A stretch of 64,000 nucleotides of DNA from Hyphomicrobiales bacterium (GCA_009377755.1 WHTM01000019.1:26017-90016); one strand, 5' to 3'. Shown: positions 1 to 8,601, counted from the first letter of the stretch. The notes: generated by a model not told the origin, from the sequence alone. Numbers and translations: made by a program.

Positions 1-570
1 ATCGGCCTCTCCTTCGCCGTCGTGTTCGGGACCGGCATCGGGCTCGTGCTGGCGCGCTATCACATCCTCGACGTCGGCGTGATGGTCTACATCACATTCC
101 TGTATTCGATCCCGTCGGTGGCGCTGGTGCCGCTGATCGTGATGTGGGCCGGCTACGAGACCACCGCCAAGGTAATCATCCTGTTCATCTTCGCGTTCTT
201 CCCGATGGTCATCAACACCTATCAGGGCGTGAAGGCGGTCGATCCGAAGCTGTTGGAGGTTGGGCGCGCGTTCCGCTGCTCCGAGCGGCAGCTCTGGGGC
301 AACATCGTGCTGCCGGCGGCGCTGCCGTTCATCGTCACCGGCATCCGGCTCGCGGTCGGCCGCGGCATGATCGGCATGGTGCTGGCCGATCTCTATACGG
401 CGATTTCCGGCATCGGCTATCTGATCGTGCGCACCGCGTCGACCTTCCAGGTCGACAAAATGTTCGTGCCGATCGTGACGCTCGGGCTGCTGGGCGTGAC
501 GCTCACCGCGCTGCTGCGCATGGCCGAGAAGCGCGTCGCGCCCTGGACGGCAGCGGCGCAGGAGGATTAG
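1..570 (+). CDS. ABC transporter permease, 3' part (SsuC/TauC type)
   Basis: The reading frame is open from the first base, so the N-terminus lies outside the window; 189 residues are visible. Hydrophobic segments alternate with a cytoplasmic loop containing the EAA-type signature (E-V-G-R-A-F, then L-P-A-A-L-P) that docks on the ATPase in BPD_transp_1 permeases of the nitrate/sulfonate/taurine class. It should form the inner-membrane channel of an importer. The next gene, 59 bp downstream, is a NitT/TauT-type binding protein and is its natural partner. The matching ATPase is probably upstream of the window. The substrate is unknown; family assignment is secure. Confidence 0.9.
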   Translation: MGLSFAVVFGTGIGLVLARYHILDVGVMVYITFLYSIPSVALVPLIVMWAGYETTAKVIILFIFAFFPMVINTYQGVKAVDPKLLEVGRAFRCSERQLWGNIVLPAALPFIVTGIRLAVGRGMIGMVLADLYTAISGIGYLIVRTASTFQVDKMFVPIVTLGLLGVTLTALLRMAEKRVAPWTAAAQED

Positions 571-629
571 GCGATACGTCTGATGTGCCGCGTCAAACCA
601 AGAATTGAAAGATCGGGAGGACTGAAACC

Positions 630-1679
630 ATGCGAACCACCCAACTGACGACTCTGCTGCTTGGCCTTGCAACCACGGCATCGGTCACTGTGGCGATCCT
701 CGCCACGGCATCGGCGCAGACTGCTCCTAATTGCCCGACCATGCGCAAGATCAATGTCGGCGTTGCGGTGTCGCCGCCGAACGTCGTGCATACGACGCCT
801 TATGTGGCCAAGGAACTCGGTTTCTTTGCCAAGCGATGCATCGACGCCAACGTCATCCAGTTCGAGGGCGGCCAGTCGCAGACCGCCAACGTGGCGGCCG
901 CGCAGGGTACGGCTATCATCAGCGTCAGCGACGTCGCCGTCGGGCGCGGGGTCAAGGTGCAGCAGATTTGGGGCCTGGCGCCGCGCATGCCGCACGGCTA
1001 CATGGTACAGGCGGATATCAAGACCGCAGCCGACCTCAAGGGCAAACGGCTTTCCGCCACCGGCGGCGGCGTCGGCGGCTTCAACTGGCGCATGGGCCGC
1101 GAGGTGCTCAAGTCCGCAAACCTCGACGTCAGCGACGTGCAGTTCATTCCGGCCCCGACGGCGGGGCGGCTGCCGGGACTGCTGGCCGGGCAGGTCGACG
1201 CGGTCGCGCTGCATCCCGAGGACGTGCATCTCGCACAGCAGAAAAAGCCGGGGCTGCGGGTTCTGGTGCAGCTCGCCGATCTGATGCCGAACTACATGTT
1301 CAACGCCTACGGCGCCGCCACCGACTGGATCGCCCGGGATCGCGCGCTGCTGCGTGACACCGTCGCCGGCATGATCGAGGCCAACCGCGCCATGTACAAG
1401 GACAAGAGCAAGGTCATTCCGATCATCGTCAAGGCGACACGCAAGCCGCAGGAGGCGGTTGAGTTTTCCTGGGACGTGCTGACCAGGAATTGCATATGGT
1501 CGATCAATACCGGCTTCGATCCCAAGCGCACGCAATGGACGATCGAGAACAGCGTTCGCAACGGCGATATTTCAAAAGAGAAGCAGCCGACGGTGGAGCA
1601 GGTCGCCAACATCGCGCTCGCCGAGGAGGCGCTCAAGCTTGCCGGCGGGCGGGTGACGATCGGGAACTGCTCGATTTAG
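630..1679 (+). CDS. ABC transporter substrate-binding protein, NitT/TauT (NMT1/THI5-like)
   Basis: This is a 349-residue periplasmic solute-binding protein. A typical signal peptide (basic N-terminus, hydrophobic core, cleavage near A-S-A-Q at about residue 30) precedes a mature part starting with the beta strand K-I-N-V-G-V-A-V. The segment around T-A-A-D-L-K-G-K-R-L is typical of the family. The ATG is preceded by GGGAGG at a good distance. It follows the partial permease gene and probably works with it. Substrates of this family range from nitrate, sulfonates and thiamine precursors to aromatic acids such as phthalate, and the sequence does not discriminate. The neighbouring oxidative genes make an aromatic or organic acid plausible, as inference only. 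Confidence 0.88.
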   Translation: MRTTQLTTLLLGLATTASVTVAILATASAQTAPNCPTMRKINVGVAVSPPNVVHTTPYVAKELGFFAKRCIDANVIQFEGGQSQTANVAAAQGTAIISVSDVAVGRGVKVQQIWGLAPRMPHGYMVQADIKTAADLKGKRLSATGGGVGGFNWRMGREVLKSANLDVSDVQFIPAPTAGRLPGLLAGQVDAVALHPEDVHLAQQKKPGLRVLVQLADLMPNYMFNAYGAATDWIARDRALLRDTVAGMIEANRAMYKDKSKVIPIIVKATRKPQEAVEFSWDVLTRNCIWSINTGFDPKRTQWTIENSVRNGDISKEKQPTVEQVANIALAEEALKLAGGRVTIGNCSI

Positions 1680-1684
1680 CTGTT

Positions 1685-1809
1685 CGTGTCCCGGACGCGG
1701 TGCGGCATGCAATGCCGCACCGCTGATCCGGGACCGTTCCATAGTCAGCATTCGTAACGGTCCCGGTTGTGCGGCGCACCACTCCGTGCTGCGCCGCGCC
1801 CGGGACACG
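1685..1809. repeat. Intergenic inverted repeat, GTGTCCCGG class
   Basis: The outer arms CGTGTCCCGG (1685-1694) and CCGGGACACG (1800-1809) are perfect inverse complements. Inside are further hairpins, GCGGTGCGGCAT/ATGCCGCACCGC and a GGCGCA-rich one. The right arm overlaps the spacer that carries the ribosome binding site of the M24 gene. A diverged relative is at 53952-54112. It looks like a dispersed palindromic element rather than a gene. Confidence 0.65.
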
Positions 1810-1824
1810 AAAGGACGACACATC

Positions 1825-3129
1825 ATGAACGAAATGCCGCACCGGCCGCTGGGTCCGCAGCCGTGGGAGGTGGTGAGAACCAAGCTCGATCAGGCGATCC
1901 CGTTCGCCAACATGCGCGGCACGCCGTACTACCGCGACTGCATTTACGAACAGTTCTCGAAGGCCGAATACGCGCGGCGCTACGCGGCGCTGCGCGACAA
2001 GATGCGCGAGCACAAGCTCGACGCCGTCATCGCCGCCGGCGGGCCGAGCCACTGGAGCTTCGGCGCCGGCATGCTGTGGCTCACCGGCCATTGGGAGTGG
2101 CACGCGCTCGCCTGCTACGTGCTGGTGCCGCTCGATGGCGAGCCGACCATGATCTATTCCATGGGCGGCACGCACGCGGAAGCGGTGCGCCGCTGCGTCG
2201 AGGTGGCGGTGCAGGACGTGCGCCACAGCCGCAACGGCCAGTACGCGCAGGTCATGGTCGAACGCCTGCGCGAGCTCAAGCTCGGGCACGGGCGCATCGG
2301 CCTCATGGAAATCGACCCGCGGCACGAGGATTATATGCCGGTCAACCAGTACAACACGTTGCGCAAGGAATTGCCCGACGCGGAGCTGGTGTTCACCAAG
2401 AACTTTCTGCACGACCTCGTTGTCATCCACAGCGTCGAGGAGCTCGACTGCGTGCGCAGGGCCGGCAAGCTCTGCCAGGACGCCATGGAGGCGATGGTGG
2501 CGCGCGCCAGGCCTGGCGTGAAGGAGTACGAGCTGCGCGCAGCGGCGGGCGCGGCCATCCTTGACGGCGGCGGCGACATCGACTTCCTCATCATCGGCTC
2601 TACGCCGATGGACGACCCGGCGCTGATCTTCGGCAATCCGCGTCCCTCCGGCCGCGTGCTCAAGCAGGGCGACATCATCAACATGGAGCTTGCCGCCGGC
2701 TATCGCGGCTACTCGGCGCAGATCGGCTCGCCGATCACGGTCGGCCCTCCGACCGACATGGTGCGCAAGTTCTGGGAAGAGATCACGTTGCCGGGCTACC
2801 ACAAGATCGTCGCCGAAATTGAGCCCGGCAAGCCGGCGGAGGCGATGCGCGAGGCGAGCAAGTTCTTCCGCGACAAGGGTGTGCAGTCGCGGCCGACCCA
2901 GTGCCACGGCATCGACCTCGTGACGGACAATCCGCACGTTTCCGCCGAGCACGTGCGCGGCGTCGATGTCGACATGGTGCTCAAGCCCGGCATGGTGATC
3001 ATGGCCGAGCCGAACCCGATCACCATGGACGGCATGTTCGGTATCTTCCTCGGCCACACCTTCATCGTCACCGACACCGGCCACGAGATCGTCGACCGGT
3101 TCCCGCTTGAGATCGCGGTGGCGGGATAG
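1825..3129 (+). CDS. Creatinase-like M24 family protein with altered metal ligands
   Basis: This 434-residue protein has the two-domain pita-bread layout of creatinase/prolidase relatives: an N-terminal creatinase_N part up to about residue 190, then the M24 catalytic fold. The start at 1825 is chosen because AAAGGA lies about 8 nt upstream; the longer frame begins inside a repeat. His361 (C-H-G-I-D) and Glu395 (A-E-P-N-P) match conserved M24 positions. The two Asp ligands expected at the D-x10-D site are Glu288 and Gln299, and the last Glu ligand position is Gly410. Metal-dependent aminopeptidase activity is therefore unlikely. Creatinase itself is a metal-independent member of this fold, so a C-N hydrolase acting on a small amidine or amide is the better guess. 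It sits between transport and oxidative genes. Confidence 0.8.
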   Translation: MNEMPHRPLGPQPWEVVRTKLDQAIPFANMRGTPYYRDCIYEQFSKAEYARRYAALRDKMREHKLDAVIAAGGPSHWSFGAGMLWLTGHWEWHALACYVLVPLDGEPTMIYSMGGTHAEAVRRCVEVAVQDVRHSRNGQYAQVMVERLRELKLGHGRIGLMEIDPRHEDYMPVNQYNTLRKELPDAELVFTKNFLHDLVVIHSVEELDCVRRAGKLCQDAMEAMVARARPGVKEYELRAAAGAAILDGGGDIDFLIIGSTPMDDPALIFGNPRPSGRVLKQGDIINMELAAGYRGYSAQIGSPITVGPPTDMVRKFWEEITLPGYHKIVAEIEPGKPAEAMREASKFFRDKGVQSRPTQCHGIDLVTDNPHVSAEHVRGVDVDMVLKPGMVIMAEPNPITMDGMFGIFLGHTFIVTDTGHEIVDRFPLEIAVAG

Positions 3130-3145
3130 GAAAAACCTCTCCTGG

Positions 3146-3241
3146 CCTCATCCTGAGGAGCGCAGCAGCGCTGCGCGTCTCGAAGGATGGGCCGCCTCGT
3201 CCTTCGAGACGCGGTCCTTTGGACCGCTCCTTAGGATGAGG
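3146..3241. repeat. Dispersed palindromic element, CCTCATCCTGAGGAG class (copy 1)
   Basis: The arms CCTCATCCTGAGGAG (3146-3160) and CTCCTTAGGATGAGG (3227-3241) pair with one mismatch. An inner pair built on TCTCGAAGGAT and TCCTTCGAGAC is also present. A second copy lies at 58173-58279. It follows the M24 stop codon and could terminate transcription or stabilise the 3' end. Confidence 0.75.
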
Positions 3242-3300
3242 CGGAGCGAGGCCCGGGACTGATGCCGCCCCTATTGCCTCATTGATCCCGAGATGCAAAA

Positions 3301-3334
3301 CCACAGCGCGGCGGCGCTCGCCGCCGCGCTGTGG
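3301..3334 (+). promoter_or_regulatory. Perfect 15-bp stem-loop in the leader of the FAD monooxygenase
   Basis: CCACAGCGCGGCGGC (3301-3315) and GCCGCCGCGCTGTGG (3320-3334) pair perfectly around a GCTC loop, and the gene starts 22 nt later. There is no T-tract after it, so it is not a standard intrinsic terminator. It may be an mRNA stem or an operator. Confidence 0.6.
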
Positions 3335-3356
3335 TCATGTGTCAATTGGAACAGGA

Positions 3357-4961
3357 ATGGATACGGACGTACTGATCGTCGGCGGCGGACCCACCGGGCT
3401 GACGCTGGCTAACGACCTCGGGCTGCGCGGTGTGCGCTGCATGCTGATCGACCAGAAGCCCGCACCGCAGTTCCTCCCCAAAATGGAACGCTGCAACGCG
3501 CGCACGATGGAGATTTTCCGTCGGATGGGCCTTGTCGATAAGGTGCGGGCCGCGGGTCTTCGCGCCGACGCGCCGATGGACGTCTTTCTCGTCCTCTCCT
3601 GCGTCGAGCCGCCACTGTTGCGCTTTCCGTTTCCGTCGGTCGCCGAGTTCAAGGAGATCATCGCCAATACCACTGACGGCAGCCAGCCGCTCGAGCCGTA
3701 CCAGCTCATCTCGCAATATACCGTCGAACCGCTCCTTAAGGCCGAGGCGGAGAAGCTGCCGAGCGTGTCGGTACGCTTCGGTTTCGAGCTGTTGTCGTTC
3801 GAACAGGACGCTGAATCGGTGACGGCGCGCGTGAAGGCGCTCGACGAAACCATTTCGACCATCCGCGCGAAATATCTCGCCGCCTGCGACGGCGGCGCCA
3901 GTGTCGTGCGCCGCAAGCTCGGCATCAAGCTCAGCGGCGAGGCCAACATCCTGGAGCTGCGCCAGGCGCTCTACTATTGCGAGGATCTGTATGAGCGCAT
4001 TCCGATCGGCCAGGGACGCCACTATCACGCGGTCGACAAGGAAGGCTCGTTCCTGATCGTGCAGGACTCCACCAAACACTTCACGCTGCACGCCGTGGTC
4101 GAGAACGATGCCGACATGGCCGCCCAATTCGAGAAGGTCGTGGCGATGCCGGTGAAGTACGAGATGCTCTATGTCGGCAGGTGGCGTCAGAACCTGCTGC
4201 TGGCCGAACGCTATCAGGAGGGCCGGGTGTTCATGGCCGGCGACGCGGTGCACCTGGTCATCCCGACCGGCGGGCTCGGCATGAACAGCGGTGTCGGCGA
4301 TGCCATCGATCTGTCCTGGAAGCTGGCGGCGACCTTGCAGGGCTGGGGCGGGCCGAAGCTGCTCGAGTCCTATGAGACCGAGCGGCGCACGGTCGGCCAC
4401 AACAACGTGCAGGCGTCGACCTATGCGTCGCTCGGGCGGCGCAAGTGGCGCGGGATGTACGGCCCGGAGATGCGCGAGAAGACTCCGGCGGGGGACGCGG
4501 CGCGTGCGGAGCTGATCAAGGTCGCCGATGTCGAGCAACGCAAGAGCAACGAGATGATCGGTGCCGAGCTTGCCTACCACTACGCCGGCTCGCCGCTGAT
4601 CTGGCCCGAGCCCGGCCAGCCGCCCTACGATTTCCGCGAGTATGTGCCGACGACCTTCCCCGGCGTGCGGCTGCCGCATGTGTGGCTCAAGGACGGCACC
4701 GCGATGCAGGACCGCATCGGCTACGACCACGGCTACACGCTGCTGCGGCTCGGCGGCTCGGCGGCCGATACGTCAGGCCTGGAGCGCGCCTTCAAGGCCC
4801 ACAGTGCGCCGTTCCGGGCGCTCGACATCGACGACGCGCACGCGCGCGACGTCTACGGCCATGATCTCATCCTGCTGCGTCCCGATATGCACATCGTCTG
4901 GCGCGGACAACGCGCGCCGGACGATCCGCGGCGCCTCGCGGCGATGGCGACGGGGCATTGA
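3357..4961 (+). CDS. FAD-dependent aromatic-ring monooxygenase (PheA/TfdB/MhpA family)
   Basis: This 534-residue flavoprotein should hydroxylate an aromatic ring with NAD(P)H and O2. Visible motifs are the FAD dinucleotide fold G-G-G-P-T-G at residues 9-14, the D-G motif at 178-179 (A-C-D-G-G), and the second FAD motif A-G-D-A-V-H with GD at 295-296 followed by G-G-L-G-M-N. A C-terminal thioredoxin-like region typical of phenol-hydroxylase-type enzymes ends the protein. ATG 3357 begins the FAD fold directly; upstream in-frame codons lie in the stem-loop. With the class II aldolase downstream it could belong to a ring-degradation route. The exact substrate is unknown. Confidence 0.85.
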   Translation: MDTDVLIVGGGPTGLTLANDLGLRGVRCMLIDQKPAPQFLPKMERCNARTMEIFRRMGLVDKVRAAGLRADAPMDVFLVLSCVEPPLLRFPFPSVAEFKEIIANTTDGSQPLEPYQLISQYTVEPLLKAEAEKLPSVSVRFGFELLSFEQDAESVTARVKALDETISTIRAKYLAACDGGASVVRRKLGIKLSGEANILELRQALYYCEDLYERIPIGQGRHYHAVDKEGSFLIVQDSTKHFTLHAVVENDADMAAQFEKVVAMPVKYEMLYVGRWRQNLLLAERYQEGRVFMAGDAVHLVIPTGGLGMNSGVGDAIDLSWKLAATLQGWGGPKLLESYETERRTVGHNNVQASTYASLGRRKWRGMYGPEMREKTPAGDAARAELIKVADVEQRKSNEMIGAELAYHYAGSPLIWPEPGQPPYDFREYVPTTFPGVRLPHVWLKDGTAMQDRIGYDHGYTLLRLGGSAADTSGLERAFKAHSAPFRALDIDDAHARDVYGHDLILLRPDMHIVWRGQRAPDDPRRLAAMATGH

Positions 4962-4974
4962 ATGAAAGCGCTTT

Positions 4975-5112
4975 CCGCGGTCGTCCTCGCGAAGGCAGGG
5001 ACCCATAACCACCACACGCGCGCGATGGGGCGGGGCCTACACACTTCGAATCAGTCGGTGTCTATGGGTCCCGGCTCGCGCTCGCTCCGCTCGCTTGGCC
5101 GGGACGACACGA
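4975..5112. repeat. Intergenic repeat, GGTCGTCCTCGCGAAGGC class
   Basis: The run starting GGTCGTCCTCGCGAAGGCAG and continuing to ACCCATAACCACCA resembles 49630-49666. At the other end, TATGGGTCCCGG and CCGGGACGAC give partial inverted symmetry. No coding potential is seen. The last 20 nt carry the strong AGGAGGAGG ribosome binding site of the next gene. Confidence 0.5.
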
Positions 5113-5128
5113 ATAGGAGGAGGACCAG

Positions 5129-5851
5129 ATGACCAAGCTCGATGTGATGCTCGAAGAACTGGTGACCGCCAACCGCATCCTTGCGCGCGAGGGCGTGGTC
5201 GATTCCTTCGGCCATGTCACGATCCGCCATCCCGACCATCCCGACCGCTTCCTGATGTCGCGGGCGCGGGCGCCGGACTGCGTCGAGGTCTCCGACTTCA
5301 TCACCTTTTCGCTCGACGGAACGCCGCTCGATGCCGGCGAGCGCAAGCCCTATCTGGAGCGCTTCATCCACGGTGCCTGCTACGAGGCGCGGCCGGATGT
5401 GCACGCCGTCGTGCACAACCACAGCCCGAGCGTCATTCCCTTCGGTGTCACCAACTGCAAGCTCAGGCCTCTGCTGCACATGTGCGCGTCGATGGGCCAT
5501 GACGTCGGGGTCTGGGATTCCCAGGACAAGTTCGGCGACACCGATCTGCTGGTGTCCGACATGGACATGGGCCGCGACCTCGCCAAATTCCTCGGGCCGG
5601 GCCGTACCGCGCTGATGCGAGGACATGGTGCGGTGGTGGTTGCCGCAATGCTGCGGCACGTCGTGTTTACATCGATCTATGTCGAGGTCGGCGCCAAGCT
5701 GCAGATGCAGGCGATGCAGATGGGCGAGGTCAAGTATCTGACCGATGGCGAGATCGACACCATCATCAAGCGCGTCGGCCCCTATACGCTGAACCGCGCG
5801 TGGGAGAACTGGTGCCGCCGCGCCGGCCGGCCGATGCAGGAATTGGATTGA
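5129..5851 (+). CDS. Class II aldolase/adducin family protein
   Basis: This 240-residue protein has the zinc site of class II sugar-phosphate aldolases: H-N-H at His96 and His98 (V-V-H-N-H-S-P) and a third histidine at His166 (R-G-H-G-A-V). Members cleave or form C-C bonds of hydroxy-ketone substrates, or act as decarboxylases or dehydratases of aromatic and hydroxy acids. A very strong AGGAGGAGG precedes the ATG. Its place after an aromatic hydroxylase suggests a step in ring or side-chain breakdown, which is inference. Family call secure, reaction not. Confidence 0.85.
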   Translation: MTKLDVMLEELVTANRILAREGVVDSFGHVTIRHPDHPDRFLMSRARAPDCVEVSDFITFSLDGTPLDAGERKPYLERFIHGACYEARPDVHAVVHNHSPSVIPFGVTNCKLRPLLHMCASMGHDVGVWDSQDKFGDTDLLVSDMDMGRDLAKFLGPGRTALMRGHGAVVVAAMLRHVVFTSIYVEVGAKLQMQAMQMGEVKYLTDGEIDTIIKRVGPYTLNRAWENWCRRAGRPMQELD

Positions 5852-5877
5852 TCTCCGTCGGGGCAATCCTCTCCGTT

Positions 5878-6121
5878 GTCATCCCGGACGCCGCCGCCGA
5901 TCTCGGGTTTACCAGAGAGCCGATCTCGGGTTTACCAGAGATCAGCAATATCACGAGCCCAAGTCGGCAACAGCCGACTTGGGTGGCGGCGATCCGGGAC
6001 CCATATACCGCGTCGCATCCGATCGAGCCAAAACACTGGGATACATAGGTCCCGGCTCTCGCTCACAGCCAAGTTTACGCAGGCTGCGTAAGCTTGCCTG
6101 CGGTGCTCGGCTGGGATGACA
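5878..6121. repeat. Composite intergenic repeat (GTCATCCCGG ... GGGATGAC)
   Basis: This 277-bp gene-free stretch holds an outer inverted pair (TCATCCC near 5880, GGGATGA near 6115). Inside is a 23-bp unit repeated exactly in tandem (5896-5918 and 5919-5941), starting GCCGATCTCGGG. A palindrome CCCAAGTCGGC-AACA-GCCGACTTGGG lies at 5958-5983. The block AAGTTTACGCAGGCTGCGTAA near 6070 recurs at 13408 and 50937. Related units lie at 13381-13455, 50829-50988 and 54148-54210. Confidence 0.7.
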
Positions 6122-6194
6122 GCTGAGAATCTGCGGTATAGTTTTCGCGATCGAAAATCAGCGGTTCTGTGAGCAGGAGTGGAAAGCCCGGGAC

Positions 6195-7058
6195 ATGAGT
6201 ATCGCCCCAGCACGCGATCCGGTTGTGCCGGCTGAGGCGGCGCAGCCGCCGCTCCTGGTGGTCGACGACATCGTCATGCGGTTCGAGACGCCGGAAGGCA
6301 GCGTGACGGCCGTCGAGCACGTCAGCTTCGACGTCAAGCAGGGCGAATTCCTGGCGGTGATCGGGCCGTCCGGCTGCGGCAAATCGACCCTGTTCAACAT
6401 CATCGGCGGGCTGCTCGACGGCTACCAGGGGCGGGTTGCGGTCGGCGGCAAACGGATCATCGGCCCGCATCGCTCGATCGGCATGGTGTTCCAGGAGGAA
6501 TCCACCTTCCCCTGGCGCACGGTCATCGACAACGTCGCCTTCCCGCTCGAGGTCGCCGGCATGACGAAAGCCGAGCGCATCGAGCGCGCCCGGCATTTCG
6601 TGAGGCTGGTCGGGCTGGACGGCTTCGAGCGGCGCTATCCGGCCGAGCTGTCCGGCGGCATGCGCCAGCGGGTGTCGATGGCACGCACGCTCGCCTCCGA
6701 GCCGAAGATCATGCTGATGGACGAGCCGTTCGGCGCGCTCGACGAGCAGACCCGGCTGTTGCTTGGCGACAAGGTGATTCAGATCCAGCAGGAACTGAAC
6801 CAGACCACACTGCTGATCACCCACAACATCACCGAAGCGGTGCAGCTTGCCGACCGTGTGCTGGTGATGACCTACCGGCCCGGCCGGGTGAAACGCTTTG
6901 TTGCGATCGATCTGCCCCGCCCGCGCAATTCGGAGATCGTCGGCAGCGATACCTTCGGCCACTACGTCGCTCAGATCTGGAGCGATCTGCGCGAGGAGGC
7001 GAGCCGCGGCATGATTGCCGACGAATCGCGCAGCCGTGGCAGGGGGAGGGCGGAGTGA
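6195..7058 (+). CDS. ABC transporter ATP-binding protein (TauB/SsuB type)
   Basis: This 287-residue ATPase powers an importer at the inner membrane. It has Walker A G-P-S-G-C-G-K-S-T (57-65), Q-loop Gln100, ABC signature L-S-G-G-M (152-156), Walker B L-M-D-E-P (Asp176, Glu177) and the D-loop A-L-D. The stop overlaps the GTG start of the first permease gene (GTGA), so the genes are translationally coupled. No binding-protein gene adjoins the set. The binding protein at 630-1679 is the nearest candidate of the right class. Confidence 0.93.
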   Translation: MSIAPARDPVVPAEAAQPPLLVVDDIVMRFETPEGSVTAVEHVSFDVKQGEFLAVIGPSGCGKSTLFNIIGGLLDGYQGRVAVGGKRIIGPHRSIGMVFQEESTFPWRTVIDNVAFPLEVAGMTKAERIERARHFVRLVGLDGFERRYPAELSGGMRQRVSMARTLASEPKIMLMDEPFGALDEQTRLLLGDKVIQIQQELNQTTLLITHNITEAVQLADRVLVMTYRPGRVKRFVAIDLPRPRNSEIVGSDTFGHYVAQIWSDLREEASRGMIADESRSRGRGRAE

Positions 7059-7831
7059 GCGGGCTCTCCAAATCGCTGACGCGATCGGCCTTGCGCCCGG
7101 TGCTGATCGGGGTCGGGTCGCTGATCCTGTTCTTCATCTTCCTCGAATTCGCCGTGCGTTTCGGCCTGATCAATCAGTTCGCAGTGGCGCCGCCGAGCGA
7201 CATCGTCAAGGCGTTTCCGCGGCTTTTTGCCGAAGAGCACGTCGGCGACCGTTTCCTCGATACGGCCTTCGAGGCCGTCATCGCCAGCGTGTTCGTGGCG
7301 CTGTTCGGCATCAGCGCCGGCGTACTGCTCTACAAGGTCCGCATTCTGCGGCTTGCGACCGAGACGTGGGTCGCCGCCTTCGCGGCCGCGCCGACGGTGC
7401 TGCTCTATCCGCTGTTCCTGGTCATCTTCGGGCGTAACGCAACCACGATCATCATGATGGGCTTCGTCGCCGGTCTGGCGCCGGTCACTTTGAAGACGCT
7501 GGAAGGCCTGTCGACGACGCGGCGGGTGCTGGTCAATGTCGGCCGCAGCTTCAACCTGACCGAATGGCAGCTGTTCTGGAAAATCCTCTTCCCGTCGGCG
7601 CTACCGACGATTTTCGTCGGCGTGCGTCTGGGCCTGGTGTTCGCGCTCATCAACATCGTCGGCGTCGAGTTCTTGATCAATTTTGGCGGGCTCGGCGCGC
7701 TCATCAACGAGTTGTCGGAGCGCTTCGACCTCGCGGGGACCTATGCGGCGATCTGTTTCGTGATCCTGGTCAGCGTCATGGTGTTCATGACGACGGAAAG
7801 AGCAGAGCGATGGCTGACGTCGGCCGGTTGA
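7055..7831 (+). CDS. ABC transporter permease 1 (SsuC/TauC type)
   Basis: This 258-residue inner-membrane protein has a hydrophobic N-terminal helix (about residues 15-35) and the BPD_transp_1 core. The coupling loop reads V-N-V-G-R-S-F-N-L-T, with the following L-F-P-S-A-L-P-T. The GTG start lies within the ATPase stop. The 3' end overlaps the next permease gene by 22 bp. Two different permease genes in one set imply a heterodimeric channel, or two alternative ones; homodimers are the usual form in this class. Confidence 0.9.
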   Translation: MSGLSKSLTRSALRPVLIGVGSLILFFIFLEFAVRFGLINQFAVAPPSDIVKAFPRLFAEEHVGDRFLDTAFEAVIASVFVALFGISAGVLLYKVRILRLATETWVAAFAAAPTVLLYPLFLVIFGRNATTIIMMGFVAGLAPVTLKTLEGLSTTRRVLVNVGRSFNLTEWQLFWKILFPSALPTIFVGVRLGLVFALINIVGVEFLINFGGLGALINELSERFDLAGTYAAICFVILVSVMVFMTTERAERWLTSAG

Positions 7832-8601
7832 AGAACCCCAGCCTGATCGGGCCGCTGCTCAACCCGGTGATGCGGCTGCGCATCGTCATCATCGTCGCCG
7901 TGGTGGCACTGTGGGAGATCGTCGCCGTATCAGGCTGGCTGTTCCGCGACGTCGTGCCGTCATGGCAACGCATCATCGCGTCGCTGGCAGCCACGCTTTC
8001 GCAGGGCGACTTCTATTTCCATCTCTGGGCAACGGTCTACGAGATCGCCGTCGGCCTGGCGGTCGGCGGCACCTGCGGGCTTGCCGTCGGCATCTTGCTC
8101 GGCGGCAACCGGCTGCTCAGCCAGTCGTTCGAGTCGTTCCTCTACTATCTCGGGCCGACGCCGAAGATCATCTTTTTTCCGGTCATGATCATGTGGTTCG
8201 GTATCGGCCCCGGCTCGAAGATGGCGATGGGTGCCATCTCGTGCTTCTTTCCGATCGCGCTCAGCGTCGCCGCCGGCATGCGCGAGATCGACCGCGTGCT
8301 GATCCGGGTCGGGCGCAGCTTTCGCCTTAGCACCGGGCAGATGGTGACCAAGATCTACCTGCCGGCAATGCGGGCGCCGATCCTGAACGGGGTGCGGCTC
8401 GGCCTCGGTGTCGCGCTGATCGGGACGCTGCTGGCGGAGACCAAGCTGTCGAACCGCGGCGTCGGCTTCCTGATCATCCAGTCCTACAACACGTTCGACA
8501 TGCCGCTGATGTATTCGCTGCTGATCGTGCTGTTCGCGCTGGCGATCGGCTTGAATTCGATCATCGGCTGGTTCGCGGAGTCCGACCGCATGCGCCGATG
8601 A
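7810..8601 (+). CDS. ABC transporter permease 2 (SsuC/TauC type)
   Basis: A second permease of 263 residues. ATG 7810 gives the normal N-terminus (short polar lead, then a hydrophobic helix V-I-I-V-A-V-V-A-L-W); the longer in-frame extension is antisense-like shadow sequence. The coupling loop I-R-V-G-R-S-F-R-L-S and L-P-A-M-R-A-P match the family. It overlaps permease 1 and completes the ATPase-permease-permease operon. Confidence 0.9.
   Translation: MADVGRLKNPSLIGPLLNPVMRLRIVIIVAVVALWEIVAVSGWLFRDVVPSWQRIIASLAATLSQGDFYFHLWATVYEIAVGLAVGGTCGLAVGILLGGNRLLSQSFESFLYYLGPTPKIIFFPVMIMWFGIGPGSKMAMGAISCFFPIALSVAAGMREIDRVLIRVGRSFRLSTGQMVTKIYLPAMRAPILNGVRLGLGVALIGTLLAETKLSNRGVGFLIIQSYNTFDMPLMYSLLIVLFALAIGLNSIIGWFAESDRMRR

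Noticed and set aside
5896..5983. Possible CRISPR array because of tandem 23-mers
   Set aside because: Only two units with no spacer between them, and no cas genes in the window.
5800..6091. Short frames in the composite repeat after the aldolase gene
   Set aside because: They translate tandem and palindromic repeats; similar frames appear in each copy and have no start signals.
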